NCBI RefSeq assembly: GCF_009870125.1
Contig: NC_046680.1
Span: 4,960,001-5,024,000 of the forward strand
From: Drosophila pseudoobscura
Taxonomy: Eukaryota; Arthropoda; Insecta; Diptera; Drosophilidae
Direction: 5' to 3'
Length of the DNA stretch: 64,000 nt
The translations under genes were made by a program, and so were the position numbers. How positions within the stretch are numbered: the stretch's first letter is position 1; every line of letters begins with the position of its first letter. The notes beneath the pieces were generated by a model that saw nothing but the letters and a program-made list of their open reading frames with translations, searched no databases and was not told the DNA's origin. Positions 22,801-34,800 of this stretch are shown here, one piece after another.

Positions 22801-25800
22801 TAGGGAGCGAGAGCTAGCAACCAGGTCGTATACGTAATTGAAGAAAAAGTATCTGAAAATTGCCAAACAACAACAGCAGCAGTAATTGGCAGGAAAAAGG
22901 CACCACCAGCAGCAGCAGCAGCAGCGGCAGCATCATCCACTGAAGTCTTGCAACTTGACAATTCAATAAAACTTGAGCTCTGATTGCCATTCCAGTTGAC
23001 AAGTCTAATAATCAGCTTTTGGCCATGACATGGCCTGGACTTTCGTGTAATTTGAGGATTTCCAGTGCTGTCAGCTAATTGAAAGTCGCCTCTCTCTTTC
23101 TCTCTCGCTCCTTCGCTCTGAAAGAGCGTCTCCCATCTCCCTGTGGCGGCTGTTCATTAAATCTGCATCTGTTGCAGTTGCATTCTCCTGAGCCGAACAA
23201 TTTATGTGGCAAGTATTTTTAGAGCTGGCCACAAAAAAGTGCAATTGCAACAGCAACAGCAATCGCAACTGTTGTTCTGTTTCTGGTTTCTGGAGGCTGT
23301 TCTCTGTTTCTCATCCTGAACGCCCACTGGCATGCCATTGCCATCTGCTGTTGCAACTTATGCTGCCGCTGCCGCTGCCGCTGCTGCTGCTGCTGCTTCA
23401 ACTGCTTCGACTGCTGTTGCTGCCACACGAAAATAGCGCAAAGTAGTGCATCAATAAACAATAACAATGCTCCTGCTACCGATGCCGATGATGCTGCTGC
23501 TGCTGCGGTGCAAACAAAACAGGAAAAGCCAAAGCAGATCTGGCCGGCCACATGTGCGGATGTTGCAACAACTCCAGCCGCTGGCGAGCAGCGCCTGTCA
23601 ATAAAACAAAAAACAAAAAAGAAAAAAAAAAAAAAGGAGGAATAGGAGGAAAATCCGAGTAAACCGAAAAGTAAAGCAAAGTGTGGCAGGGGAAAATAAA
23701 ACATGTGCAAGTTGCAGTGGCCCGCGGTTAAGTGAAAGAAATAGCGGCCAATAGCGGAAATATTAGCGTTTGGCCTGGCTGCCGATCCCAGTCGAGGGAG
23801 CCCGAGAGAAAACTCCAAAGGAAACTCCGAACAAAGCCCCTTGCCACCTAGAAGACAATGTGTTTATTATTGCATAGAAAGATGGATAAGAATCGCTGGG
23901 TATTGGCCATTTGCAGGCGGAGTAGGGGGAGTGGGCTAATGACTGACGTTGAAAGCCTTTGGAATATGGAAAGCATTCACTGATAAATCGATCCAAACTG
24001 CTATGCTGCTGTTGCTGGATTATATACATATATAGGCATTTAATTTATCCATTGGAACGAGTATTTCCAGTTTTGTGCTCTATCATCCATCTACTCGTAG
24101 ATCTAAACGAGATCAACTTGCTAAAATCTTACCGATTTGAATGTGTAATGTAACACGTAACCTCTACTGAAAACTACGATTATATAGCCACAGATAAGGA
24201 TCTCGTAGAAAGAGAACCGAACCGAGCGGTGTAGATCAATTTTACGGTTGAACTCTGGAAACTATGGGAATTGAATCTGGGAATCGTATTCGAGGAGGAC
24301 TGGGAATGTATCTACTTAGATTCCTCCAAAAACTTCTGCAAAACTTTCGCCTTTCCCTCTCTCTCTCTCTTTTTCTTGTAGATAAAACCATTTGCATTTC
24401 CATGCCATCCTTCAATCTCAAATTCGGGCTGCCAAAAACTCTATGAACCTCCCCCAAGGGCAATCCGGAATGCCAATGCCTGAAGTATGCTCGATTACAT
24501 GTCACCCCACACTCGTATACCACGAGTATATAGAACGAATCAATGCCATCCTGGGCCTAATCCAATTGTCGCTGAAAGGGCAGCCGTCACTGCAGGACCC
24601 CTACCCTACCCGTGCGATTCCTGGGCCCAACATCAAATGGCTTGACTTGGCGGGAACGGAACGGAGCGGAGCGGAGCGGAGCGGGGAAAGTCAAACCGAT
24701 TGTGTTAAATCAAATGAAGCATAATTTTTACTCAATTTATGTATGTACGGGTGTGCGGGCCGGAAATTGCAGGCAGTTTTCCCCAGTTAGCGTTACCGTT
24801 GCGGAGCCCAGTCCCAGTGGATCGCTTAGCCTGTCATTCCTTCACCAAAAACGCCCACACCCGCCTAATCGGCAGAGGGTTGATGCTCTGCTTCTGCCTT
24901 TGCTGACTTTAATGAGAGCGGACAGGACAGGACAGTTCTGGGCAGGGTGGAGTAGAGATGGAGAGTGCCTCGGGTACATCATATTTCTATTAATGACTTG
25001 CATATTTATGAACCCTGGACCCATTGCCATAGCCATAGCCGGAGTCTCGCCCCGTGGGCCCCTCGAAATGAGTGCAAATAAGCTGATTTTAATAATAGAC
25101 AAACACGAAGCCCAAACACAAACACAAATACTACGAGAACCCGTACTCGTAGCCATCAAATGTGTTCCGAGTTTGTTTGAGTTTTGGTCTTGTTCTGGGC
25201 CCCCGGCGATGGATGAGTCTATCTATACAACATACATAGTCTTGGCCGTCGGGAAGGGAGCAGTTAACTGGAATTCGGTTTCCCATTGCGAAAGGCGTAA
25301 TAAACGGGGCTATTGCTGTAGCGAGGAAGACGGAAGAACCCCCCACCGATCTTTGGCGTGCGGCGCTTTCATCCGCAGTTTTAGTTGCTTTGATGTGGTT
25401 CCCTGGCCATGGATTTCGTCAACATGTGGCTCCCGCCTAACGATGCGTGGAAAGTCTTTAAATAAACAGCAGAAGCAGCAGCTGGCGAAGCAGCAGCAGA
25501 CAGGCCTAGACCAGGGGCCGCCAAGGAAGTTGCCAAACAATATGAACCACATTTGCATATGGTTTCCCCCTCTCTGTTTCTTTCTTTTTGGCAACGAGTG
25601 TAACGACCCAGAGATGGGCTTATGGCTCAGCATTACGTCTAATGTATGGCCGAAAAAAGTGGAGTAGTTACTGCCAAGTGCTCGGAGCGAAGCTCTGTCT
25701 CTGCTTTATGAGCGCTTCTGTGTGGGCCCATCAACATCAACTGTGGGGTTCCCACATCAGACTGGCGCAGGGACAGGGCCTACGAACTAATATGAAGACG

Positions 25801-28800
25801 ACACAACAATGGGCCTATCAAAGTCAGACAGTCAGTGCCATTCCCTCGCCCCGCTGGAGTCAAAGCCAGCGACAACTAATAGCTCTCCCGTAATGAAGTG
25901 TTAAGAAATATCAGACAACGACAACCCGCTAATGAAATACTCGTACTCGTACTCGTACTCGACCAGCATGCCGGGGTACCCCTAAATAGTAGTAGGTACT
26001 CTCGAGGCACCGACAAAATTGTAATTGAGCAGCCGCTTTGGTAGTTATTTCCAGATGGTAGCCTGTTTGGTGTCTTTTGATAATGATGGGAAACAGCTTT
26101 TGGGCTTGATATTGTCATTATGGCAACGGAACTTCAAGGTGAAGTCGGTTTTGCTGTTCCCATAGAGATTCTCAGCTTTCGTTGCTTTGGGAAGGGAGTT
26201 CTTATCTATTCGGTGATCATTAGTAGTTTCCTCCCCCTTCTATTCCCGCTCCTTGTCCCATACATAGCCCCTTCAATCATACATCCCCCAGATTTCCATC
26301 GATTTCCATCGAAACGATCCAACACTTGAAATTTTCCATGGCCACAAAGACCTGCAATATTTGGGTAAACCAACCCCAAAAGCATACATACATAGCTGCC
26401 GTACTCGTACTCGTACTCGTAGACCCATAACATGTCTGGCAAATGGAATTAGGAAATCTGTTTCGCCAAATCCAACAAATCATGTTAAAGGCGGCCCAGA
26501 GCAAGGTGAGTATCGTCGGTCTGGTCGGTCTCTAGCTGGGGACAACGAGAACGAGAACGCGACCGCCGGCGGGCTGAATGTTTATACCGCTCTTGGTTTT
26601 GGCTGTTTTGAAAACTGTGCGGTTTTTGGGGAGGACGAGAAAGGAACATGGAAGTGGAGGTGGTGCTGGAGCGGTCTGTGTGGGCGTATGACATTATCGA
26701 GGGTGGAAAAGCGTTGCAGGGAGACGGGACACCCAAAAGCAGTCGAAGAAATGCCAGACGGCAAGGGCATAAAGTTTATGTAATTATTTTTATGCCGACT
26801 CTCATAGCCGAAGTGGAGTGTGGATTCGAGTGGGGGAGTGCGTGGTGCCGGCCTCTCCTGGGGCTGTGTCAGCGTCAGCGTCAGCCCTTTCCCAGCTCCG
26901 TTCGTTCTCTCCCATGTTGTATCCGAGCTGCTAAATATGTGAGTTATGCAATGAATAAAATTAAATTACACAAATGTCATTGGCTGTGATGTTGCTGTTG
27001 TGGCTGCTGCTGCCGCCACTGATGCTGGCAGCAACATGTTGCTAATGACAGCCAGGCCTCAAACCCCCCAACACCGCACCACCCCATCCACCACCCATCA
27101 GATGCATTTTAATTAAAAATTTGAAGAAGGGCTCGCTTTAATCGAAAGCCTCTGCTGCTGCTGCTGCTGCTGCTGCTGCCACTCCTCTCCGCCTTCTTTA
27201 CCCAAAACGGAAATTGTGTGCGGCTGTTGAAGTGTTGCTTGTTATTGCTGCTATCCCCCCGCCCACAACACAAAGCCCCCACCCAACCGTAGCCGTGTGA
27301 TCAGCCTCCACTGCGATATGCATGTTTGTTGTCCTGTCTGCAGGGTTGATTTGGCAAACGACGCAATTTGTTTGTGCTGGCAACAGCAACAGCAACATGA
27401 AACAACCTTTGCCAAGGAATGGAATGGATTGGAGTGGCCAGAATGGTGGGTCAGTGGGTGTCAAACGTCGCGGAGTATGAGCTATTTGTGCACATTAAAT
27501 ACCGTAGCGTAACCCAGAAGAGCTTTCACTTTTCCCCGACTACGTGTGGGTGTGCATCCTATTCCCTGGGGCCTCGTAAGTGTTGCCAGGTTGATTGTTT
27601 TGCCCTGCACTGGATGGGGTACACAAGAAGGGGTACAGTTGTGTTGACTAAACTCTTTCCCTGCCTTCCTCTGTGCTGCGTGTTAATTGCCGGAAAAAGC
27701 TCAGTCAAGCTGGGAAGACAAGCGCGTCTGTCTCTCGGTCGGATGTCCATCTGGGTCTGGGCATAAGCAGCATATGAAATCATAAAATTTAACGATCGCT
27801 GCGTTGTCTGGCATCGAGTGAAACAACCCCCTGGACTGACCAGCTACCACCCAGCTCTTCAGCTCTTCAGTTCTTCTGCTCTGCTGTTGTGCTGCGCTGC
27901 TGCTCTGCTGCTCTGCTGCGTGGCACGTGTTCAAATTACCGTGAAGACGCTTAGGGGTGCATTCTCCACAGAACAACAGCCGAGAGCCAAACGACATTCA
28001 AATTGAGTGAGTGAATTAAAAAACCTGGCAATCAGAGAGAAACAAACTACAGACACAACGCGAGAGACTCTCTTTCTCTTTCTTTCTCTTTCTCTCTCTC
28101 TCTCTCTCTGTCTCTGTGTGTGGAACATGTGCTTGCAACAAAATATGAGCATACGTTCGAGCGTTCGTTTCCTTCCTTCCTTTGTTTGCTGTTTTTGGGG
28201 TTCGTTCGGTTCGAGTTCCCTTCATGGATTTGCTTAGAGGCTTGTGTGTATGTGTGTGTGTCTGAATGCGTGTGTGAGGGGTAAAAGGTTTTCCTTAGCG
28301 TGTGTGTGTGAGTTCACGGGGATCGTGCCGGGCAGACTTTCACGGCTATAAGTTACAACTGAGCACAGTGGTTCGCAAGTCATTGGTTTCTGTTTTACCA
28401 TCGCTTTGCGGCGAAAGCGAATTGGAACTTCGGGGAATTCGTATAAGAAAAATATTTGCAAATAAGAATTCTGAATCCAACAAAATATGGATGATATCTG
28501 GAATATCTGGAAGAAGAAATACAAGCAGTTCGAATGGATAAAGTTGTTCTGTGCCAGACATACTGCTTCGAAAACTGATTTCTGATTTATTTATTATTTA
28601 TGAATCAGAGAATAACATCTCATCAGATCTTTGTTGTTTTTGCAGTTTTGATTCAGCTTCTTTCATTTTGACTACGAATCCGATATTCTTAGCATCTTAA
28701 TTTGCTTTTTGCCATCGCTTTTGAATGCATCCCATATTTCCAACCACTGTACCTATTCCATTTTTCGAACAAAATTCAAGAGCTTCAAAAGGTGAACACT

Positions 28801-31800
28801 CACACACTCGCACACCTTCCTCTCCAGCACCCCGGCGCTGGCACTTTGTCCCCTCTCTTTGGCTACATAATTTCAACAATATGCGTGCATTGAACAGAGC
28901 CCTCCCACAGTCGCCTGTCGACGGCCGCCTGCCGCCTGCCGCCTGGCCTCCTTCCACCCCACAGCCGCTTCAAACCGAAATCAGACATAAAAACATTACA
29001 TTACAAACCCTTATTTTCCACACACAAATGCACTAAAAAAGGTGGAAGAAGGCAGAAGGAAGAAGGAACAAGGAAAAAAGAACGGTATCGCAAGGCGAGA
29101 CAGCGACCAAAACTGAAATTGAAACAGAGAAACCTTTGATGGAGAGGAGAGGAGCGGCTGGGGGTGGCAGCAGTGGAAGGCGACTCAAGGACGCGAGGCG
29201 AAACGGGGCGAGTTCTCATCGGCATCGACAAGGGATGCAAAAGCGAACGCCAGATATTAACCCCTCTCGTGTATGTGTGTGTGTGTGTGTGCCTCTGTGC
29301 CTCTGTGTATCTGTGTGCCTTTGTGCGATGTGTTTTCGCCGTGCCCGTCAATTTTGGTGCCAAAACAAACGCAACGAGCATTTTCGCCGATTAGAAGGAA
29401 GAACAATCCGTGAGTGCAACGTGAGCGGAGAGCAGCGCGCGCCCGTCGTCCGCCGTCCCGTCGATTTTCGTATAATTTCTGATAACCCGCTAAAGATTAT
29501 TCGAATAAATAATACAAATAATAATAATAATTCGTGAATCAAGTGGCAAAAAACCCGAAATGGCATTCCAGTGAAATCAAAATCCGGGAAAAAGCTGAAA
29601 TCTCTAGAACACAAATTTCTTGTGTACGCTGGCTGTGTGCCTTTGTTATTGTTTGCTCCGCTGCTGCTGCTGCTGCTTCTTCTTTCAGTTGCTCTCTCAA
29701 GGAATAGTTCTGTGTGTGTGTGTGTGTGTGTGTGTTAGTGTGCGTGGAGTGTCTCTCCCAGGACCTGCGACTGTGAGCGTGGGCCAGCGTGTGAGTCAGC
29801 GCAAATGGCAATGCGCATCTTTGTTTACCCACGAAATCCCCGGCCAGAAGTGCGGTTCCAGTGAAAGCGGCGCCAAAAGTCTTGCGGTCTTTTCCCATCC
29901 GTGTGGTTTTTTTTTGTTTTCGTTTTTTTTCGGTCAGAAACAATGAACGATTCGTTTGATAATTTGCATGCCGATAGCGATAGCCAAAATCATTTGAGCC
30001 ACAGCAACAGCAACAGCAACAATAATGGAAATAATGGCAATGATGGACCCCATAATGAAGGCGATTCGGACGAGGAGGTTATCGAGGGCATGGCCCTGCT
30101 GGAGGGCAACTATCAAGTGCTGCGCCAATGGGTGCCACCCGCTCCCAACTATTGGGATGCACCGCCCAAGGCCATCATCAAGTCGGCCGAAGTGAGGTAA
30201 ATATCAAAAGGAAATGCTAAACCAAGAAAAACTACACTGCGAGAAATTGCAAGCAGTCTCGGAACATGACGAGAAAGTGAATGATCTCTTTAAGGGATCT
30301 TCGTGGGTTCCAATGTCTAGATGTGGACACGCCACATCTAACATCTAATATCTGTTGTTCGGATATGTTGTGCTCAGTGCATCAGCATCACCATCTGCCA
30401 GAGCCAAGCACTTGTGTCAGAAACATGCTTATGCAATTAAAAGTGCAATTTTTGCATTTACATTTGGCCATTGCCTTCAATAACTTTTAATTAAGTGCTT
30501 CGCTTCGGCATTGATTTGACAGCGCATTCCATTTTGCTGCTCACAAATTGCACAGCAATTAACTCGAATCAGCTCGATCTGCCCCGCATCGAATCGAGTG
30601 GAGTCTGGAGTCTGGTCTGGCCTGCTCTGCTCTGACTTGGAGCTTGAACTGGACATGGAGGTGGGGTGGGGCTAGAGATTGGGCTGGTGCTGGTGCTGGT
30701 GCTGGTGATGGCGATGGTGCTGGGGCGTGGGGAACAGGCGTCTCTAACGGTCCAAGGCAGCCGCTGGAGTCGGTGCCATTCAATAAAAGTGCAGTTATTT
30801 GTAACGCACTTTTATGGCCACACAAGCGATGGCCGGTCTGGTTCGACTACTAACCACATACCCCATGCCATACCGACTCCCGGCGATGGAAATCTCAATG
30901 GATTTGGCCCCGACGCTTGACAAATAATTTTCGCATTTTTACAGCCTGCAATTCATTCAATAAAAATTTGATTATTATGGGCGTCATCAAACGCTGCCAG
31001 CACATTTGCATGACAAGCACCAACTAACCGGTGGAAATGAAATTGTAGTGCATATTTTCGCAAGTACCCTGGATGTTTAGCGGAGAAAGGTATACCCTTA
31101 ATTCAGTGGAAGGACTGATCGGTTGTGCCACATCCCAATGGCAGACTTGTGTTCTTTTCTGTTTTGAGTAGATTTTTCATGCCACCAAAGGGTGTCCCCC
31201 AGTCGTGCCCCTCAATGCCAGACTTTTATACTAGTTTTATAAGTAAATCCAAGAAATAAAGACATAATCTTCGATATTAGAGGAACCGTTGTAGCTTAAA
31301 CTATACTCCATACAGTAAAAGATTATAAATACTCTTATTATATGGGGGATCCGTTACCTCACTCAATGCGGCGGGAAATTGCGGGGATTGATCATAGATT
31401 TACCCGTGATTCTTTGGGGTTTCATTCATCGACTCAACCTAAGAACCCACAAGATCCGACGGGTCGTGAGTGCATTGTGCATCGATAGAGTATAAACAGA
31501 TTGTCGGCTGTCTGTCAGTCCTCACTCGACGAGCGCCAACAGTTGGCGCTGTCTGGATCCGAGTCTGCTGCTCCGAGAGTTGCTGCTGTGTCTTACTGTC
31601 AACACCAAGTGGTATGCAACATGCAGCTGGGACAAGTGGTGGGGGCAGCTGTAGCTCCTCTACAAGTGTCTTCGTCCCAGTCGTCGTCGTCGTCGTCGTC
31701 GTCGTAGTCGTTGGCGTTGACAACTGCAGCATGAGTCTGCGAAATTGAGTTGCAGTTGCCGGCTGCCGGCTGCCGCTACCAATGCCGCAGCCTCCTGTAT

Positions 31801-34800
31801 CTGCATGCCTCCTTTTGCTGGCTGCCTTCTGGTGCTTTTTCTGGTAAATAATAAATGCGTTACTTGAGAGCATGCGAAATGGGAAATCAAAATGCAAACG
31901 CTGCCAGATTTCTTGCGGCTGCCTCGGGATGATGCACTTGATGCAGCAACAATGTCTTTCCCGGTTTTGGCTTTGGCTTTGGCCTGGCTTCGTTTTGTTT
32001 TTATCCGCCGGGCCGTTAAGTGCAACAGCAGCAGAAGTCGAAGCAGACGAAGAGGCGAGCAGCGGGTTTCGCATTGCTGGGAGTATCTTTTGCACGTTCT
32101 CAATATGCATTTCTGAATTACAATATGTTGATTGCATTTCGCCGGCACGTAGATGGAACACATGCACTCCACGGCACTCCGGGGCTTCCAGCTCCGCGCC
32201 GCTCCACTCCCCTGCACACCGCCTTGCCATAATAATGATGAGTATTGAAATTGGTAACAATGCAGTGCATTTCCGCACACCACAAAACAGTCGGAGACGC
32301 AACCCCAACCCACTACCCCCTTCCCAGGCAGTCCCAGTCCGTGGTTCCTCCGCTGCGGTTAGTGGGGCCTTTGTTCTTGGCCAGGATACGGATACCCTGC
32401 TCCTCTGCTCCTCTCCCTCGGGTCTAAATTACTTTATACTCGCAGCATATTCTGGCTTTGTTGGTTGCCTGGGTAATTGATATGGCTTTGTTACACTTGG
32501 CCAACTCGGGCTGTTCGCTCTGTTTCGCTTTCCGACTTTTGTTGAGCGAAAAGTTTCCTTCGAGGACGAACTTATTTCACTTCCCTTCACCGCTTTGAGG
32601 GCAATGGGAAATCCTTGATTACGACCCGACCCCTAACCCTTAACCACATGAAAGCCTCCCTTTGCCGTCGGCCCAAAAACCGCAGATGACATAATTAATG
32701 AACCTTCGAACCATCATAAATAAGGAATGGTTTATAGTTATTCCTTCTTGTTAATTTTGCACATGACTCGTATATAAATCAATTTCATATTTGCCCTTTT
32801 CTCTCCCTCTCCCTCTCCCTCTCTCTCGCTCTCGTTTCAGGTAAGTTGATATACGACGACGACAACTGCAACGACGACGACGACGACGATTCCTTTCTCT
32901 TTGCCGCTGGATGGTGGCCTATGGCTGTTGACGGTGCCAGTCACAATGGCAACATTAACTATTTTGAATTGTGTGAAGGCGGCACGTCAATGTCATTGAG
33001 TCTCGAGGTAAATGGAAATGCAAATAGAAATGGAAATGGAAATTCCAGCTCGAACAGCCAAAGGCTGCCGTGAAAATTACGAGGACTTGTCACACGACCC
33101 AACCTTTTCTTTACATACATTTTATTTCGGGTGTTTTCTCGTTTGGGAGGATTTTTAGCGCATTAGCACAACAGTAAAGCAAGCCTCATAAATTGCAATT
33201 TGGGTTGGCAAAGAAGAGGACTTTCGTTTGCCAGTGCTGTAAGAATGCTTTAATGATATTTCTGATATTTTTTTATATTCCTTCAGTCCGAAAAATAGGC
33301 TTAGATGGACCCAATTTAGCTGGATCTTGGTCTGAATCGTATACAAATTGTAGACTGCCAAAAATTGACAACAGGACATACAGAACTAAAGTAATCTTCA
33401 GGGATTTCATATTGATTCGGCACACATCAGAGCAGGAATCTATTAGCCCCAAAGAGGAAGGAGGAAATGGGGAAAAACTATTTCCATGCCTGTGGACACA
33501 CCTGTGCCCCTGATGTGGCGCTAACTTTTCCCATTATTACGGCCTTTAATGGGCCAATGGAATTGCCCATTTTCGAAGACGTCAGTCAGCCCCCGTCACA
33601 CCACGCTGCCCCAGTTCCTGCCCCTTTTAATGGCACCAAATGTTGCCCGGAAAAACTTTGTATCCCCCTCGGACTGCCGTTTGGTCTCGGCTTTGGCTCT
33701 GGCGCTGACTTCGATTCCGGCGCTAGTTTGCATTGATTTGATGACACTTTGGGGGTTATTTTATTTCACTAATAAACGAGCCCCGCCCCCCGTCCCAGCG
33801 ATGGCGTGTCAAAACGTTGTCTGCACATTCGGGCTGCTCTTCTGACGTTCAGGCGCTGGTTCTGGGTGTCTAACGAAATGTGGCAACAAACGAGGTCATT
33901 ATGTTTGCAATTAGCCAAATTGATTTCCTGATAGGCCCTGACCCTGTCCCCACCCTTACCCACGGTTCTAGCCTCGAATCCTAGCCCCGCCGTAGCACAA
34001 AGAACGAATTCGTTAAGTCCCTAATTAGGCCTTAGCTAATTGCATTTGATTTTCATTTTCAAACCAGTACAGCACCCTTCCATGGGTACTCGGAGTACAC
34101 GCATCTTTGATGGCGACGGCACCTCGGGAGCTTCACACGCCACGCACTGCCGCCGCTCCATAAATCATAAAACCATAAAAGCATCTCGACCACCTCTTGG
34201 TGCAACAAAAACAGCATTTCCGCTCACACTACGTTCCACGCTTGCCATCTAATTAGCCCAGAGACCGGCCTAATGTCATGCTCTGACAGGGGGGGCCTAA
34301 TGATCTTGGGGCCAGCAAAAGCATATGGTTGCTGTGACCAACTAACATGGTCAATGGCGAATTAGCCTTGAACTCTTCACAAGGCTAACAAGGTTGACAT
34401 ACGCGCTTTTTGTCACTCTCTGATGAGTTAAATAAATAGGGCTAGAAGCCATTCGCGACTGAGATTTCACGGGGATAAAATGCATTGCTCAGTGGCGACA
34501 CGATCGACATTTGTCGATTTACGGAACTATTCAACTACATGTGCATGTACATGTAACGGCGCTCCCTGAAACTTACATTCTACAAAGATCTGACTATTGT
34601 CAGTTAAACAAAAAATACATATTTATCAACAGCCTTTCATAATATGTTGTCGGAAAGTTTAATTAAAACGTCCATATATATTTATAAAAGTAATCCTTTA
34701 CTTATCAGTTCTGTGAATCCTTACGTAAACATTCAAAATGCTCTCCATGTCTACATACATATACATATAATCTACAAACCTTTTACATGGGAACTAACTT

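Larger units (their letters stand above)
14484..29942. other. Prickle intron and intergenic-like DNA, no convincing exon
   Basis: About 15 kb lie between nec and the M leader exon. The region is rich in simple repeats: (CA)n at 17608-17631, (GAC)n at 18409-18436, CAG/CTG runs near 21323, 22910 and 23380, (CTCGTA)n at 25939-25961 and 26401-26422, and (CTG)n at 27152-27180. The last 800 bases (about 29130-29942) look like a promoter and 5' leader for the M transcript, with a (TG)n run at 29711-29734. No open frame here combines a good start, normal composition and splice signals. Confidence 0.45.

Noticed and set aside
23219..23818. 199-codon minus-strand frame
   Set aside because: Dominated by CTG/CAG and poly-A/T-derived poly-Gln and poly-Phe. 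No signal or domain.
24612..25667. 351-codon plus-strand frame in the prickle intron
   Set aside because: Apparent chance frame. It mixes repeat-derived stretches ([11 protein letters not shown] from a CGGAG repeat, KQQKQQ from a CAG run) with Cys/Trp-rich noise, and there is no flanking splice logic.
31439..32308. 289-codon minus-strand frame with poly-Thr
   Set aside because: Its core is the antisense reading of a (GTC)n repeat. No splice signals, start context or domain.
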